A DNA stretch of 22,666 nt, taken from positions 1 through 22,666 of IMG/VR virus record IMGVR_UViG_3300021057_000111; one strand, written 5' to 3'. This DNA comes from a virus. Positions 14,216 to 21,184 of this stretch are shown in pieces (the stretch's first letter is position 1; every line of letters begins with the position of its first letter). The notes beneath the pieces were generated by a model. The model was not told where the DNA came from, made no database searches, and was given only the letters and a program-made list of their open reading frames with translations. Position numbers and translations under genes: made by a program.

Positions 14216-14557
14216 TTAAGTGTATTCAGTAACCGCATAGATTTTTATTTGCGAAGCATCGACCTCAAACCCTAACGAACGAATATCAGTCAAAACTTCG
14301 GCTTTCTTTTCAAGAGTGACATCTATTTCGATTGGCTTCGAACCAAAATCAGCGTCTCCATCGCGACCGTTGTCAGTACAAGCAAGCATATGGCCAGCAA
14401 TAAAATATTTACCTGACATTGGGTCTGTTAAAAGAACCAGCTTGTTCAACTTTGGCTTCCAAGAATCAAACTGCCATTTCTCGTGTTTATCGTAGTCGTG
14501 CAGATTTGGATTTAGTTTTGCGCCTACTATAACGATATTACTATTATTTACTCCCAT
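14216..14557 (-). CDS. Hypothetical 113-residue protein
   Basis: Starts MGVNNSNIVIVGAKLNPNLH, continues WQFDSWKPKLNKLVLLTDP and FIAGHMLACTDNGRDGDADF, and ends with a strand-helix segment (KKAEVLTDIRSLGFEVDASQ). Soluble alpha/beta protein, no recognised motif. A gap of 35 bp to the next small gene contains an ATTAACAAG string also found in the 17-bp repeat. Confidence 0.6.
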   Translation of the reverse strand: MGVNNSNIVIVGAKLNPNLHDYDKHEKWQFDSWKPKLNKLVLLTDPMSGKYFIAGHMLACTDNGRDGDADFGSKPIEIDVTLEKKAEVLTDIRSLGFEVDASQIKIYAVTEYT

Positions 14558-14588
14558 AATTATCTCTCCCTTGCGGCTCTTAGGCCGG

Positions 14589-15350
14589 TTAAATTAAATC
14601 CATTTGATAACATGATTCGCCGTTTTCGATTCGGCGCTTTGCTATTTCAAAATACTTCTCGTCTTTTTCTATGCCGATGAAATTTCTTTTAAGCTTTTTA
14701 GCTGCGACTCCTGTAGAGCCTGAACCCATTGTGAAATCTAAAACTGTATCACCTTCGAGAGTGTAGGTTTTGATTAGGTACTCAAGAAGATCGACAGGCT
14801 TTTGGGTTGGGTGAACTGTATCAAATTCACTGTCAAAAGCTAAAATTGACTTCGGATAGCCAGTGTATTCAGAAACGAAATCTTCCTGATCCTTCTTTGC
14901 TTTTCTGTGTTCGCTTGCATCTGCCTTCTTGCCTTTAACAACTCTTGGCGCAAAAATTAAGCCTTGCGGATAGTAATTCATTCTAGGCTTTGCATTTTCA
15001 GAGCAACCAGCAAGCGAAAAAACTGCAACATCTTCGTGCTCGTTCATAAACTTATAAGGCGCTTGCGCGAATCCGTTGATTCTGGTTTTCTTCCAGACTA
15101 ATTGATACTTGAACATTTCTATATTGCTAACCACTAGCTGACTTGTGAAAGGCTGTCCTGCAAACAAAACAACAGCAGAGGATTCTTTAATTAATCTTTT
15201 TAAATGGCCCCACATCGGCTCAAAAGGTATAATCGAATCCCATTTACAGGCCGTTGTCCCATAGGGAGGATCAGTTAAAACCAAATCAACCGACTTGTCG
15301 GGAATTGATTTCATAACTTCTAGGCAGTCGCCATGATGAAGTTCAATCAT
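14589..15350 (-). CDS. N4/N6 DNA methyltransferase, beta-type motif order
   Basis: A 253-residue protein from ATG 15350 (MIELHHGDCLEVM), chosen because methyltransferases of this kind start exactly so; an upstream ATG at 15392 would overlap the previous gene by 50 bp. It has DPPYGT (27-32, motif IV, target amino group), HPTQKPVDLLEYL (motif X, about 180-192) and DFTMGSGSTG (205-214, motif I, SAM binding). DPPY before the SAM motif gives the beta-type order. The enzyme would methylate exocyclic adenine or cytosine amines in DNA. No cognate restriction gene is obvious, so it is best treated as an orphan methylase that protects phage DNA. Target unknown. Confidence 0.87.
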   Translation of the reverse strand: MIELHHGDCLEVMKSIPDKSVDLVLTDPPYGTTACKWDSIIPFEPMWGHLKRLIKESSAVVLFAGQPFTSQLVVSNIEMFKYQLVWKKTRINGFAQAPYKFMNEHEDVAVFSLAGCSENAKPRMNYYPQGLIFAPRVVKGKKADASEHRKAKKDQEDFVSEYTGYPKSILAFDSEFDTVHPTQKPVDLLEYLIKTYTLEGDTVLDFTMGSGSTGVAAKKLKRNFIGIEKDEKYFEIAKRRIENGESCYQMDLI

Positions 15351-15639
15351 TGTGAACCCATTTCTGCAAAACCTCGTCAAACTGCCAGCCATTATCTAAT
15401 AGCCATTGTCTGTAACGAGGATATTTATTAGCGAAAGTTACGGCTCCGATTTTGTGCAGTTCTTGATGATACTTATGCGCTAAAGGGCATATATTCCATT
15501 CGACATCATCGCCATGGCTACCGCGACTTTTTACGTGCGAAGGGTCGTTAGGACCTGGAGCGCCTGAAATCACACAAGGCTGCATACGAACAAAATCCAT
15601 CAGCTTTGTATCTTGAATGCGGTATTTCTTAGAAAACAT
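15343..15639 (-). CDS. HNH-like nuclease, possibly recombination-type
   Basis: A 98-residue protein started at ATG 15639, which has GGGGG seven bases upstream; the ATG at 15663 lacks a site. It reads CVISGAPGPNDPSHVKSRGS, then GDDVEWNICPLAHKYHQELH, giving a Cys, SH, then PLAHKYHQELH pattern close to HNH/DUF968-type endonucleases (C..C-like first pair reduced to one Cys). It overlaps the methyltransferase by 8 bp and the gene above by 11 bp. Likely a DNA-cutting enzyme of the replication or recombination block; the loss of a Cys is odd and should be checked. Confidence 0.6.
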   Translation of the reverse strand: MFSKKYRIQDTKLMDFVRMQPCVISGAPGPNDPSHVKSRGSHGDDVEWNICPLAHKYHQELHKIGAVTFANKYPRYRQWLLDNGWQFDEVLQKWVHND

Positions 15640-15886
15640 CAACACCCCCAGAAAACGCTCCATTAAACTTTGCTTTTCTTCCTTTATTGTGAATAAAAGT
15701 TACATCAGCCATTCTTAAGCAAAGTCTAAAGACAGGTATCGAAACTCTATGCCTATCTCTAGTAAACTTCTGCGCTAAAGATGCTGAATTTCCACCAGCA
15801 ACAAATTCTTTCATGCTGTCAGAAACATTAACCGCAATTGCTTTTTGCTCCAGGTCTGAAAGCCTGCTAAATTCTGCAATGGTCAT
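15629..15886 (-). CDS. Hypothetical 85-residue protein
   Basis: MTIAEFSRLSDLEQKAIAVN then a segment SLAQKFTRDRHRVSIPVFRL that has a helix-turn-helix-like look, and a basic C-terminus (HNKGRKAKFNG). Helical, basic overall. ATGA coupled to the gene above. DNA binding is plausible by composition only. Confidence 0.55.
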   Translation of the reverse strand: MTIAEFSRLSDLEQKAIAVNVSDSMKEFVAGGNSASLAQKFTRDRHRVSIPVFRLCLRMADVTFIHNKGRKAKFNGAFSGGVDVF

Positions 15887-16089
15887 TCGACTTCCCTTCT
15901 ACAAATGTTACAGCATTTTTGATTTTTTAAATCTTCGCTAAAGAATTTGTAATCACAGATAAGGCAAAACCTAAACCCAGTTTCAACCTCGCTCATTTTT
16001 AATTCTTTTCTCATCTTGTTCGCAGCTTTGAAATTAGCGATTCGTCCGCTGGTTCGGCCAGTTGCTCTTCTTGTAGAGAATGAAATCAT
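15883..16089 (-). CDS. Small basic zinc-ribbon protein
   Basis: Start set at ATG 16089, which overlaps the upstream stop as ATGA and has GGGAG at the right distance; an apparent longer reading frame upstream is the shadow of that gene. The N-terminus is very basic (STRRATGRTSGRIANFKAAN). The C-terminus has CLICDYKFF and CCNICRREVE, a four-Cys zinc ribbon. Probably nucleic-acid binding. Confidence 0.62.
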   Translation of the reverse strand: MISFSTRRATGRTSGRIANFKAANKMRKELKMSEVETGFRFCLICDYKFFSEDLKNQKCCNICRREVE

Positions 16090-16337
16090 TTTACTACTCC
16101 CATCATTGGAATCTTTACCGTTGTTAACTTCTCTGTTAAAATCATGTTTTGTAATTCTAAATTTTCTCTTAATAGCAAAACGCAAACGTCTTCCAAAACT
16201 AACTTCCAGAAAAACCGCTTCTTCATTTTAGCCATATGCTGACAAACTGGATGATAAAGGGCGATCTGCTCTAATTTCTCAGAACTTTTTAGGTTATCGT
16301 CTTTAAGGATTTTTAAAGCCTCTTGCTCGTATCTCAT
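16086..16337 (-). CDS. Hypothetical 83-residue helical protein
   Basis: Starts at ATG 16337 with AGGGG five bases upstream; a TTG at 16358 is not needed. Sequence MRYEQEALKILKDDNLKSSE, YHPVCQHMAKMKKRFFWKLV and a leucine-rich segment. All helical and soluble. No recognised family. Lies directly after the alanine-repeat gene. Confidence 0.55.
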   Translation of the reverse strand: MRYEQEALKILKDDNLKSSEKLEQIALYHPVCQHMAKMKKRFFWKLVLEDVCVLLLRENLELQNMILTEKLTTVKIPMMGVVK

Positions 16338-16348
16338 AATCCCCTCGA

Positions 16349-17071
<723 letters not shown>

Positions 17072-17073
17072 TT

Positions 17074-17328
17074 TTACTCCTTGATTTGCCAAACTATGGC
17101 GCTTTTATTTGTTTCTGGATTAACTCGACGCTTTTCTGAGGCTTCAACTAAACCCATCTTTACTAATTCATTTACTCGCCCTGTAATGCGATTAACGGCC
17201 CATCCTGTGATCTTTGAGATCTCAAACAAGCAAAGACCTTTGTAAGCAGAAATTAACGCTAATACGTGCGCTTGCTTCTCTCCGATGTTTTCTAATTCGC
17301 TGTAAGCGTCTAGTGATGTTTGTCTCAT
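17074..17328 (-). CDS. Winged-helix DNA-binding protein
   Basis: An 84-residue protein with a winged-helix layout: QAHVLALISAYKGLCLFEIS (helices 1-2), KITGWAVNRITGRVNELVKM (recognition helix about 40-57) and a wing GLVEASEKRRVNPETNKSA. Similar to MarR-like or phage replication-associated small wHTH proteins. ATGA-coupled to the replication gene above. It could be a replication helper or a local regulator. Confidence 0.72.
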   Translation of the reverse strand: MRQTSLDAYSELENIGEKQAHVLALISAYKGLCLFEISKITGWAVNRITGRVNELVKMGLVEASEKRRVNPETNKSAIVWQIKE

Positions 17329-18143
17329 TCGTCCTCCGCAAGTTTTAATTTGCCGCCAAATCTAGATGCGATTTTTACTAGGTTAGGATCTTGCATCGCT
17401 TTTTTAAGCCCCTCATCTGTGGAGCCAACCGCAATTATTGCTTGAATCTTTTTGTGTTCCTCAGCTTGTAAATTCACAGACTCTGGCTTTGACCCATGAT
17501 CAGCATCAATCCAAAGCCTCCACTCAAGAGCCCATGTCTTAGGGTGTGGAATCCATTTAGCATCTGTCTTTTTACGAATGTGATAATGCTTGTAGTGTTT
17601 CGCGGCGGTCCTGAGATCCAAAGCGTCTCGAGGGGTTTTTATTTGAGGGAGGAGAGCTTGAATCCCAGGACCGAAGCCGTCTGCAATCGGATATTCTTCA
17701 TCTAAAATTTTAAGAATTTCTTTTTCTAGTTCTTTATCTATCTCTATGTCTTTATCTATAGGGGCTTCAGAGCCCCTAACGAGGACCTTTAATTTGTCAA
17801 TTGAATGAACATCAATACCTAAAGATTTAAGTCTCTTAATTACAGAGCTATGTACTGAATTTGATTCGTTTAAAACTCCACGATACTGATAAACAATAAA
17901 GCCAGGGCAAAAGAGTTTATCTTCAACAACTTTGAAGCGTTCAGCAAAAGCAGGAACTGAAAGAATTTCTTCAAGCGTTAAGTCGCTTCCTACATAATAT
18001 TTGATTGCATCTTGATCTATGTCCCACAAACCAGCGTGGTCACACATATCTGTAAAAAATTTCCAGATAGCTTTAAGTTCAGGAGTTAATTTCCGGTACC
18101 AAGTCTTTTTTTGGATTGAGGTGTCGCAATAGCGGTTAGCCAC
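17325..18143 (-). CDS. Replisome-organiser-type replication initiation protein
   Basis: A 272-residue protein from GTG 18143. It has the typical start of phage replisome organisers (KKTWYRKLTPELKAIWKFF, then CDHAGLWDIDQ), a winged-helix DNA-binding N-domain, a charged Asp/Lys linker (IDKDIEIDKELEKEILKIL, residues about 129-147) and a C-terminal domain with HIRKKTDAKWIPHPKTWALE. These proteins bind the phage origin and load the host helicase; a helicase-loading part is not directly seen. Stop overlaps the wHTH start. A perfect hairpin lies in the linker coding region. The start overlaps the HNH gene by 8 bp. Confidence 0.72.
   Translation of the reverse strand: MANRYCDTSIQKKTWYRKLTPELKAIWKFFTDMCDHAGLWDIDQDAIKYYVGSDLTLEEILSVPAFAERFKVVEDKLFCPGFIVYQYRGVLNESNSVHSSVIKRLKSLGIDVHSIDKLKVLVRGSEAPIDKDIEIDKELEKEILKILDEEYPIADGFGPGIQALLPQIKTPRDALDLRTAAKHYKHYHIRKKTDAKWIPHPKTWALEWRLWIDADHGSKPESVNLQAEEHKKIQAIIAVGSTDEGLKKAMQDPNLVKIASRFGGKLKLAEDE
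17759..17778 (-). other. Strong hairpin inside the replication gene
   Basis: TAGGGGCT-CTGA-AGCCCCTA on the minus strand is a perfect 8-bp stem with a 4-nt loop, just where the linker between the N- and C-domains is coded. No T-tract follows, so it is not an obvious terminator. It may be a chance palindrome, a processing site or a pause. Confidence 0.6.
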
Positions 18144-18654
18144 AAGACACCTGCCAAATTTTATTGTTTTTTATTTCTGAAATTGTGCTTTTACCGACTC
18201 CGAACTGCTTCGCTAGTTCCTCGACGGAATGTCCCTTTTCCAAAAGTTCTCTGATAAAGTTAGCCGTTTTTTGATCTAGCTTTTTGTATCCAATTACAGG
18301 TTTTCTTTTTAGGACCCTGAATGAATGGAGCATATTTTGACTTGCAGTAACTAATTCTAAATTGTTTTTGTGATTGTTTGCGCGGTTTCCGTCGATATGA
18401 TTGACCTGCAGGCCGTCAATATTTCCGATGAATTTTTGCGCGATGATTCTATGAAGAAATAAGTCTCTATAATCGTATTTAATTCTTACGTAGCCATAAA
18501 GATTTAATGTTTGAGGTTTATCGCGCCAATTATTTTTTGTAGAGCGTTTTCCGGTGCGCTCAATTAGCGTGTAAATTTTTCCATCAGGTCTTATGTCGTA
18601 ATTTGGATCTTCGCAAAGAACTTTTATAGCGAAGTCATTTAATGGACTTATCAA
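18136..18654 (-). CDS. HNH homing-type endonuclease with C-terminal HTH
   Basis: A 172-residue protein. NYDIRPDGKIYTLIERTG and LHRIIAQKFIG lead into VNHIDGNRANNHKNNLELVT (HNH residues H68, N85-H86 and N93/N94 onward), the HNH_3 pattern of free-standing phage endonucleases. Residues about 130-160 form a helix-turn-helix (HSVEELAKQFGVGKSTISEI) for target binding. The likely start is TTG 18654; an ATG four bases earlier opens only 7 codons in another frame, so the 5' end may carry a small frame change. It overlaps the replication gene start, consistent with recent insertion. Confidence 0.82.
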   Translation of the reverse strand: MISPLNDFAIKVLCEDPNYDIRPDGKIYTLIERTGKRSTKNNWRDKPQTLNLYGYVRIKYDYRDLFLHRIIAQKFIGNIDGLQVNHIDGNRANNHKNNLELVTASQNMLHSFRVLKRKPVIGYKKLDQKTANFIRELLEKGHSVEELAKQFGVGKSTISEIKNNKIWQVSCG

Positions 18655-18730
18655 TCATTTAACCGCCTGTAACCAACAAAGCCTTATAAAGGCGGTCAAC
18701 AGCGGATTTTGTGCTTGACTTGCTTTAGGC

Positions 18731-18754
18731 CTCCATCTCTTGAGAGAGATGGAG
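18731..18754. repeat. Inverted repeat at the CCA end of the tRNA copy
   Basis: CTCCATCTCT-TGAG-AGAGATGGAG: perfect 10-bp arms with a 4-base loop. One arm contains the tRNA CCA end. There is no T-tract on either strand, so an integration-related role is likelier than termination. Confidence 0.6.
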
Positions 18755-18799
18755 CGGGAAACGGGACTCAAACCCGCGACCTATGCCTTGGCAAGGCAT
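18750..18799 (-). other. attP core: 3' half of tRNA-Gly(GCC)
   Basis: On the minus strand 50 bp match the 3' half of a tRNA-Gly: anticodon arm ATGCC-TTGCCAA-GGCAT with anticodon GCC, variable region, T-arm GCGGG-TTTGAGT-CCCGT, acceptor TTCCCGC, discriminator T and CCA. The 5' acceptor half is missing and the T-loop lacks the usual C56, so this is not a working tRNA. Integrases of the tyrosine type commonly use tRNA 3' halves, and int follows 110 bp away. Likely restores the host gene on integration. Confidence 0.78.
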
Positions 18800-18908
18800 C
18801 ACTCATTCCGCTGTGGACTGAATGATTTGGTTACTAATCATTGACCTTAGTCTAACGACTAAAGTTTAGGTAAATCAACATTTATTTTTAAGATTTCTAA
18901 AGATTTCT

Positions 18909-19823
18909 CTATTTGATGAATTTCCGCGCATCTTCTTTTGTTAGGTGTTTGTAGCGTTCAGTTGTTGTTAAACTTGCATGTCCCATCTCGCCTTGAATTA
19001 TTCCAGAAGGAACGCCTTCTTTGAATTTATTTGTGCAATAGGTGTGGCGTAAATTTTTCGCTCTTACTTTTTTATTGGTGCAATATTTTTTTACAGCACG
19101 ACTAACGGATTGATTTAATCCATAGTTAGTAAAACGTATTCCCCGCCCAAAAACCAAATTGCCGCTCATTGGGATTGTATGCAGTAATTTTTCAATGTCC
19201 TTTGTTAAAATTATTTCTCTCATTTCGCCTTTAATTTTGCCAGTATGTAGACGAATTATTCTCTTGTCGTAATCAATGTCAGTCCAATTTAAATTTATAG
19301 CCTCACAAACCCTAGCACCTGAAAGGCTTATAAAGTGAATAATGTCTTTGACTCTTTGAGAGACCTTCGAGTAACAAATCCAAAAATCTTCCTCTGTCCA
19401 TAAATCAATAACAGGTTTTTTCTCGGGTAGTCTTTTTAATTTTAAGCATGGATTTTTAGAGATTTTTTCCTCTATAAATAGAATGTTAAAGAAATGTCGA
19501 AAGGTGTTGAACTGTCTATTTATAGTAGAATTAGAAACCGTTTTTTTAAGCTTTCTTTGATATTCAACTAACTTCTCATATTTGATTTCATCAATCGTGT
19601 AGATTTCATTCTCCAGCAAGAACTCATAAAAATTTGAAAAATATGTTGGCTCATTATTTATTGTATACGGTGATCTTTTGTGCTTTGTGTAGTCATTGAT
19701 ATATTTTCCAATGGCAGCGAAAACATAAATCCTTGGCACAGTCGCAACGCCGACCGTAACGCTGGATATTTCTTGATAGTTCTTTCTATCGTAGGAAATT
19801 CCTAACCAAGGGCCGCTACTCAT
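18909..19823 (-). CDS. int: Tyrosine-type integrase
   Basis: A 304-residue protein from ATG 19823 (AGAGGG site). An N-terminal SAM-like core-binding domain (residues about 30-125) precedes the catalytic domain. Visible are R171 (LSGARVCEAINLNW), K196/K198 of the beta-hairpin, KNLRHTYC (box II, R259; the first His is replaced by Lys, an accepted variant), GHASLTTTERY (H282, Y291 nucleophile). No separate arm-binding domain is obvious at the N-terminus, so it may be a shorter type. It would recombine the adjacent tRNA-Gly attP with the host attB. The upstream gap holds its promoter with a palindromic operator. Confidence 0.9.
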   Translation of the reverse strand: MSSGPWLGISYDRKNYQEISSVTVGVATVPRIYVFAAIGKYINDYTKHKRSPYTINNEPTYFSNFYEFLLENEIYTIDEIKYEKLVEYQRKLKKTVSNSTINRQFNTFRHFFNILFIEEKISKNPCLKLKRLPEKKPVIDLWTEEDFWICYSKVSQRVKDIIHFISLSGARVCEAINLNWTDIDYDKRIIRLHTGKIKGEMREIILTKDIEKLLHTIPMSGNLVFGRGIRFTNYGLNQSVSRAVKKYCTNKKVRAKNLRHTYCTNKFKEGVPSGIIQGEMGHASLTTTERYKHLTKEDARKFIK

Positions 19824-19884
19824 TTAGCCCTCTGATTAAAAACAGGTCTAGCCCCAAAGAAGAATCCCCTTTGTTATGACCTCT

Positions 19885-19914
19885 ACTATATTTTAGATCG
19901 ACTACTTTTGTTAA
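19885..19914 (-). promoter_or_regulatory. Integrase promoter
   Basis: On the minus strand TTAACA (-35, 19914-19909), 18-bp spacer, TATAGT (-10, 19890-19885), five of six matches in each. The transcript would start near 19878, about 55 bases before the integrase ATG. Confidence 0.6.
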
Positions 19915-19928
19915 AATAAATTAACAAA
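19907..19928. promoter_or_regulatory. 8-6-8 palindrome over the integrase -35
   Basis: TTTGTTAA-AATAAA-TTAACAAA: perfect 8-bp arms covering the -35 hexamer, so a bound dimeric regulator would block the promoter. A second inverted repeat TTAAGG/CCTTAA lies next to it (19934-19952). Confidence 0.6.
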
Positions 19929-19965
19929 CTTGATTAAGGTATTAGTCCTTAACCGTTCTTTAACT

Positions 19966-20149
19966 AAAAAAGCAAGTGGCAGAGCGCGACTTCTGCGTTT
20001 CTTTACAGCATGGAATTTAAGAAGGCCATGTTGTTCAGAACAGGGTAGCACCCCTTACGTGTTCCAATCCTTTTGAAAGTCAATCCCGACACTCTACATT
20101 TCGGTCCTTGTGTTTCTAAAACACTGATAGCTTCCACGCCTTCACTTGC
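19966..20149 (-). ncRNA. Possible structured RNA between sak4-like gene and integrase
   Basis: On the minus strand, three compact hairpins follow each other: GTGTTT-TAG-AAACAC (20124-20110), GAAC..AGGG-(GTGCTA)-CCCTGTTC (20064-20038, with a 5-base bulge) and CATGG/CCATG (20030-20009). A final GCAGA/TCTGC hairpin (19996-19979) is followed by a T6 tract (19971-19966). A weak promoter-like TTGCAA-16-TATCAG lies before the first. The chain of hairpins with a terminal T-tract is what an independent small RNA would show, but each stem alone is short. An overlapping open frame is an alternative reading. Confidence 0.35.
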
Positions 20150-20197
20150 AAAAACTAGGCGGCTCCAGGAACGAATTACACTGGACCGCCAATAAAT
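20003..20197 (-). other. In-frame open extension after the Sak4-like stop
   Basis: Directly after the TAG of the ATPase gene the same frame stays open for 64 codons to TAA. It includes SRLVFASEGVEAISVLETQ, CRVSGLTFKRIGTRKGCYPV and NNMAFLNSML. There is no ATG near its beginning; a GTG could give about 44 residues. It overlaps a terminator and the hairpin series. It could be a decayed gene tail, a read-through extension or chance. Confidence 0.3.
20150..20190 (-). terminator. Intrinsic terminator after the Sak4-like gene
   Basis: The minus strand has GGCGGTCCAG, an 11- to 12-base loop and CTGGAGCCGCC (one bulged G), a 10-bp G+C-rich stem, then TAGTTTTT. The stem starts 7 bp after the TAG of the ATPase gene. 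This should end the early leftward transcript before the integrase region. Confidence 0.78.
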
Positions 20198-21184
20198 CTA
20201 ATTCAAATTCTGGTTCTCTAAGTTATCTCTTGGTGGATAAAATCCGATCTTTATGAGATAAGTCTCCGTCTGCTTATAATACTCTTGCTGCTCTTGATTT
20301 GGGTTTTTTATATTCTTTTCCATCCAATCAAGAGAAGAGTCTAAAGTTTCAACCGGAATATCCTTAAGCATTTTTCCTTTATTCGTGCCTAATGTCGCAA
20401 TAAATTCTGCTGGATCTCCTGTGTAAGGCACAAAAGTTTTCCCTTTAGCCGTTGGCTTCGCTTCTGGCTTTGGCGGCGGCACATAATCCGCGCCCGTATT
20501 AAGCCAGTTCAATAATTCTTTCCCGGTTTCTTCGGTAATCTTAAAAAATTTACCTTTAAATAGCGTTGTCCTATCTTTCGAAACATCGGCCTCATTGTTA
20601 GATGTTAAATCAAAAACGGTTGTGAATTCGTATTCAAGACCGTCTCTTTGAATTGGAGCCATACCTAACTTTTCAACTTTTTTCTTCCCATTATTCTCTA
20701 CCTGCGCGTAGTCCATTTTCGAGCGCATTGTGCAGATAACATGACACGATGAATGAAGATATGCGTTTTTAAGTTCTAAATCTTTCTTGTCAATCGGACC
20801 CCAGTTTGTCCAGTGATTAGAATTAGGACGCGCATCTAGTTGAGCTTTTTGCTGCAAAAGCCCGCCCTCACCCGCCCATGCGTGAGTAAGAGAATCAATC
20901 ACGATGGTATCGTATCCAGCTTTCTCAGCAGCGTTAATTGCATCAATATATTTTTCGGTCGTGAATGGCGGCGTCATATCCATAACATCGAATTCTAAAC
21001 CAACTAGAGGGCCCTCTTTCATGTCTGAATAAAGCGACGCCGAGCCATTTTCTGTGTCAATTACAGCGATCTTTTGCCCTATTGTTTTAGCTAATATTAG
21101 AGCTGAAAAGGTTTTTCCCGATCCGCTAGGCCCGGTTAATGCTAACTTTAGTTTTGTCTTTTTTCGTTCTGCTTTTTTAAACAT
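20198..21184 (-). CDS. Sak4-like RecA-fold ATPase (phage recombination)
   Basis: A 328-residue protein with Walker A GPSGSGKT (18-25), an IDTENGSA strand-loop (42-49) and Walker B TIVIDS (93-98), followed by a conserved DAxP-like HWTNWGPIDKKD and CTMRSKMDY, as in the phage AAA_24/Sak4 family of RecA-like annealing/recombination ATPases. Residues about 255-290 (FIATLGTNKGKMLKDIPVET and LDSSLDWMEKN) look like a DUF3820-type 'GKyKGk..diP...L.Wl' add-on often fused to recombination enzymes. It would act in strand annealing during phage replication. A small coiled-coil gene overlaps its start; a terminator follows. Confidence 0.82.
   Translation of the reverse strand: MFKKAERKKTKLKLALTGPSGSGKTFSALILAKTIGQKIAVIDTENGSASLYSDMKEGPLVGLEFDVMDMTPPFTTEKYIDAINAAEKAGYDTIVIDSLTHAWAGEGGLLQQKAQLDARPNSNHWTNWGPIDKKDLELKNAYLHSSCHVICTMRSKMDYAQVENNGKKKVEKLGMAPIQRDGLEYEFTTVFDLTSNNEADVSKDRTTLFKGKFFKITEETGKELLNWLNTGADYVPPPKPEAKPTAKGKTFVPYTGDPAEFIATLGTNKGKMLKDIPVETLDSSLDWMEKNIKNPNQEQQEYYKQTETYLIKIGFYPPRDNLENQNLN

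Larger units (their letters stand above)
18655..18908. other. Non-coding attachment region with inverted repeats
   Basis: Besides the tRNA half, this 254-bp gap holds four short inverted repeats. They are ACCGCCT/AGGCGGT (18662-18696), CTCCATCTCT/AGAGATGGAG (18731-18754), AATGATT/AATCATT (18821-18842) and CCTTAGTC/GACTAAAG (18845-18864). A direct repeat AGATTTCTAA/AGATTTCT lies near 18891-18908. Some may be integrase arm sites, others a bidirectional terminator. No coding frame is seen. Confidence 0.5.

Noticed and set aside
14571-14590. Hairpin CGGC-CTAAGA-GCCG as a terminator upstream of the methyltransferase stop
   Set aside because: The stem is only four base pairs and there is no T-tract.
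18694-18699. TTGACC upstream of the HNH gene as a third regulatory repeat copy
   Set aside because: Only the hexamer matches; the following bases differ and no -10 hexamer is present at 16-18 bp.
18750-18830. A complete functional tRNA-Gly
   Set aside because: The 5' acceptor half is absent, nothing pairs with TTCCCGC, and the T-loop lacks C56. It is better explained as an attachment-site copy.
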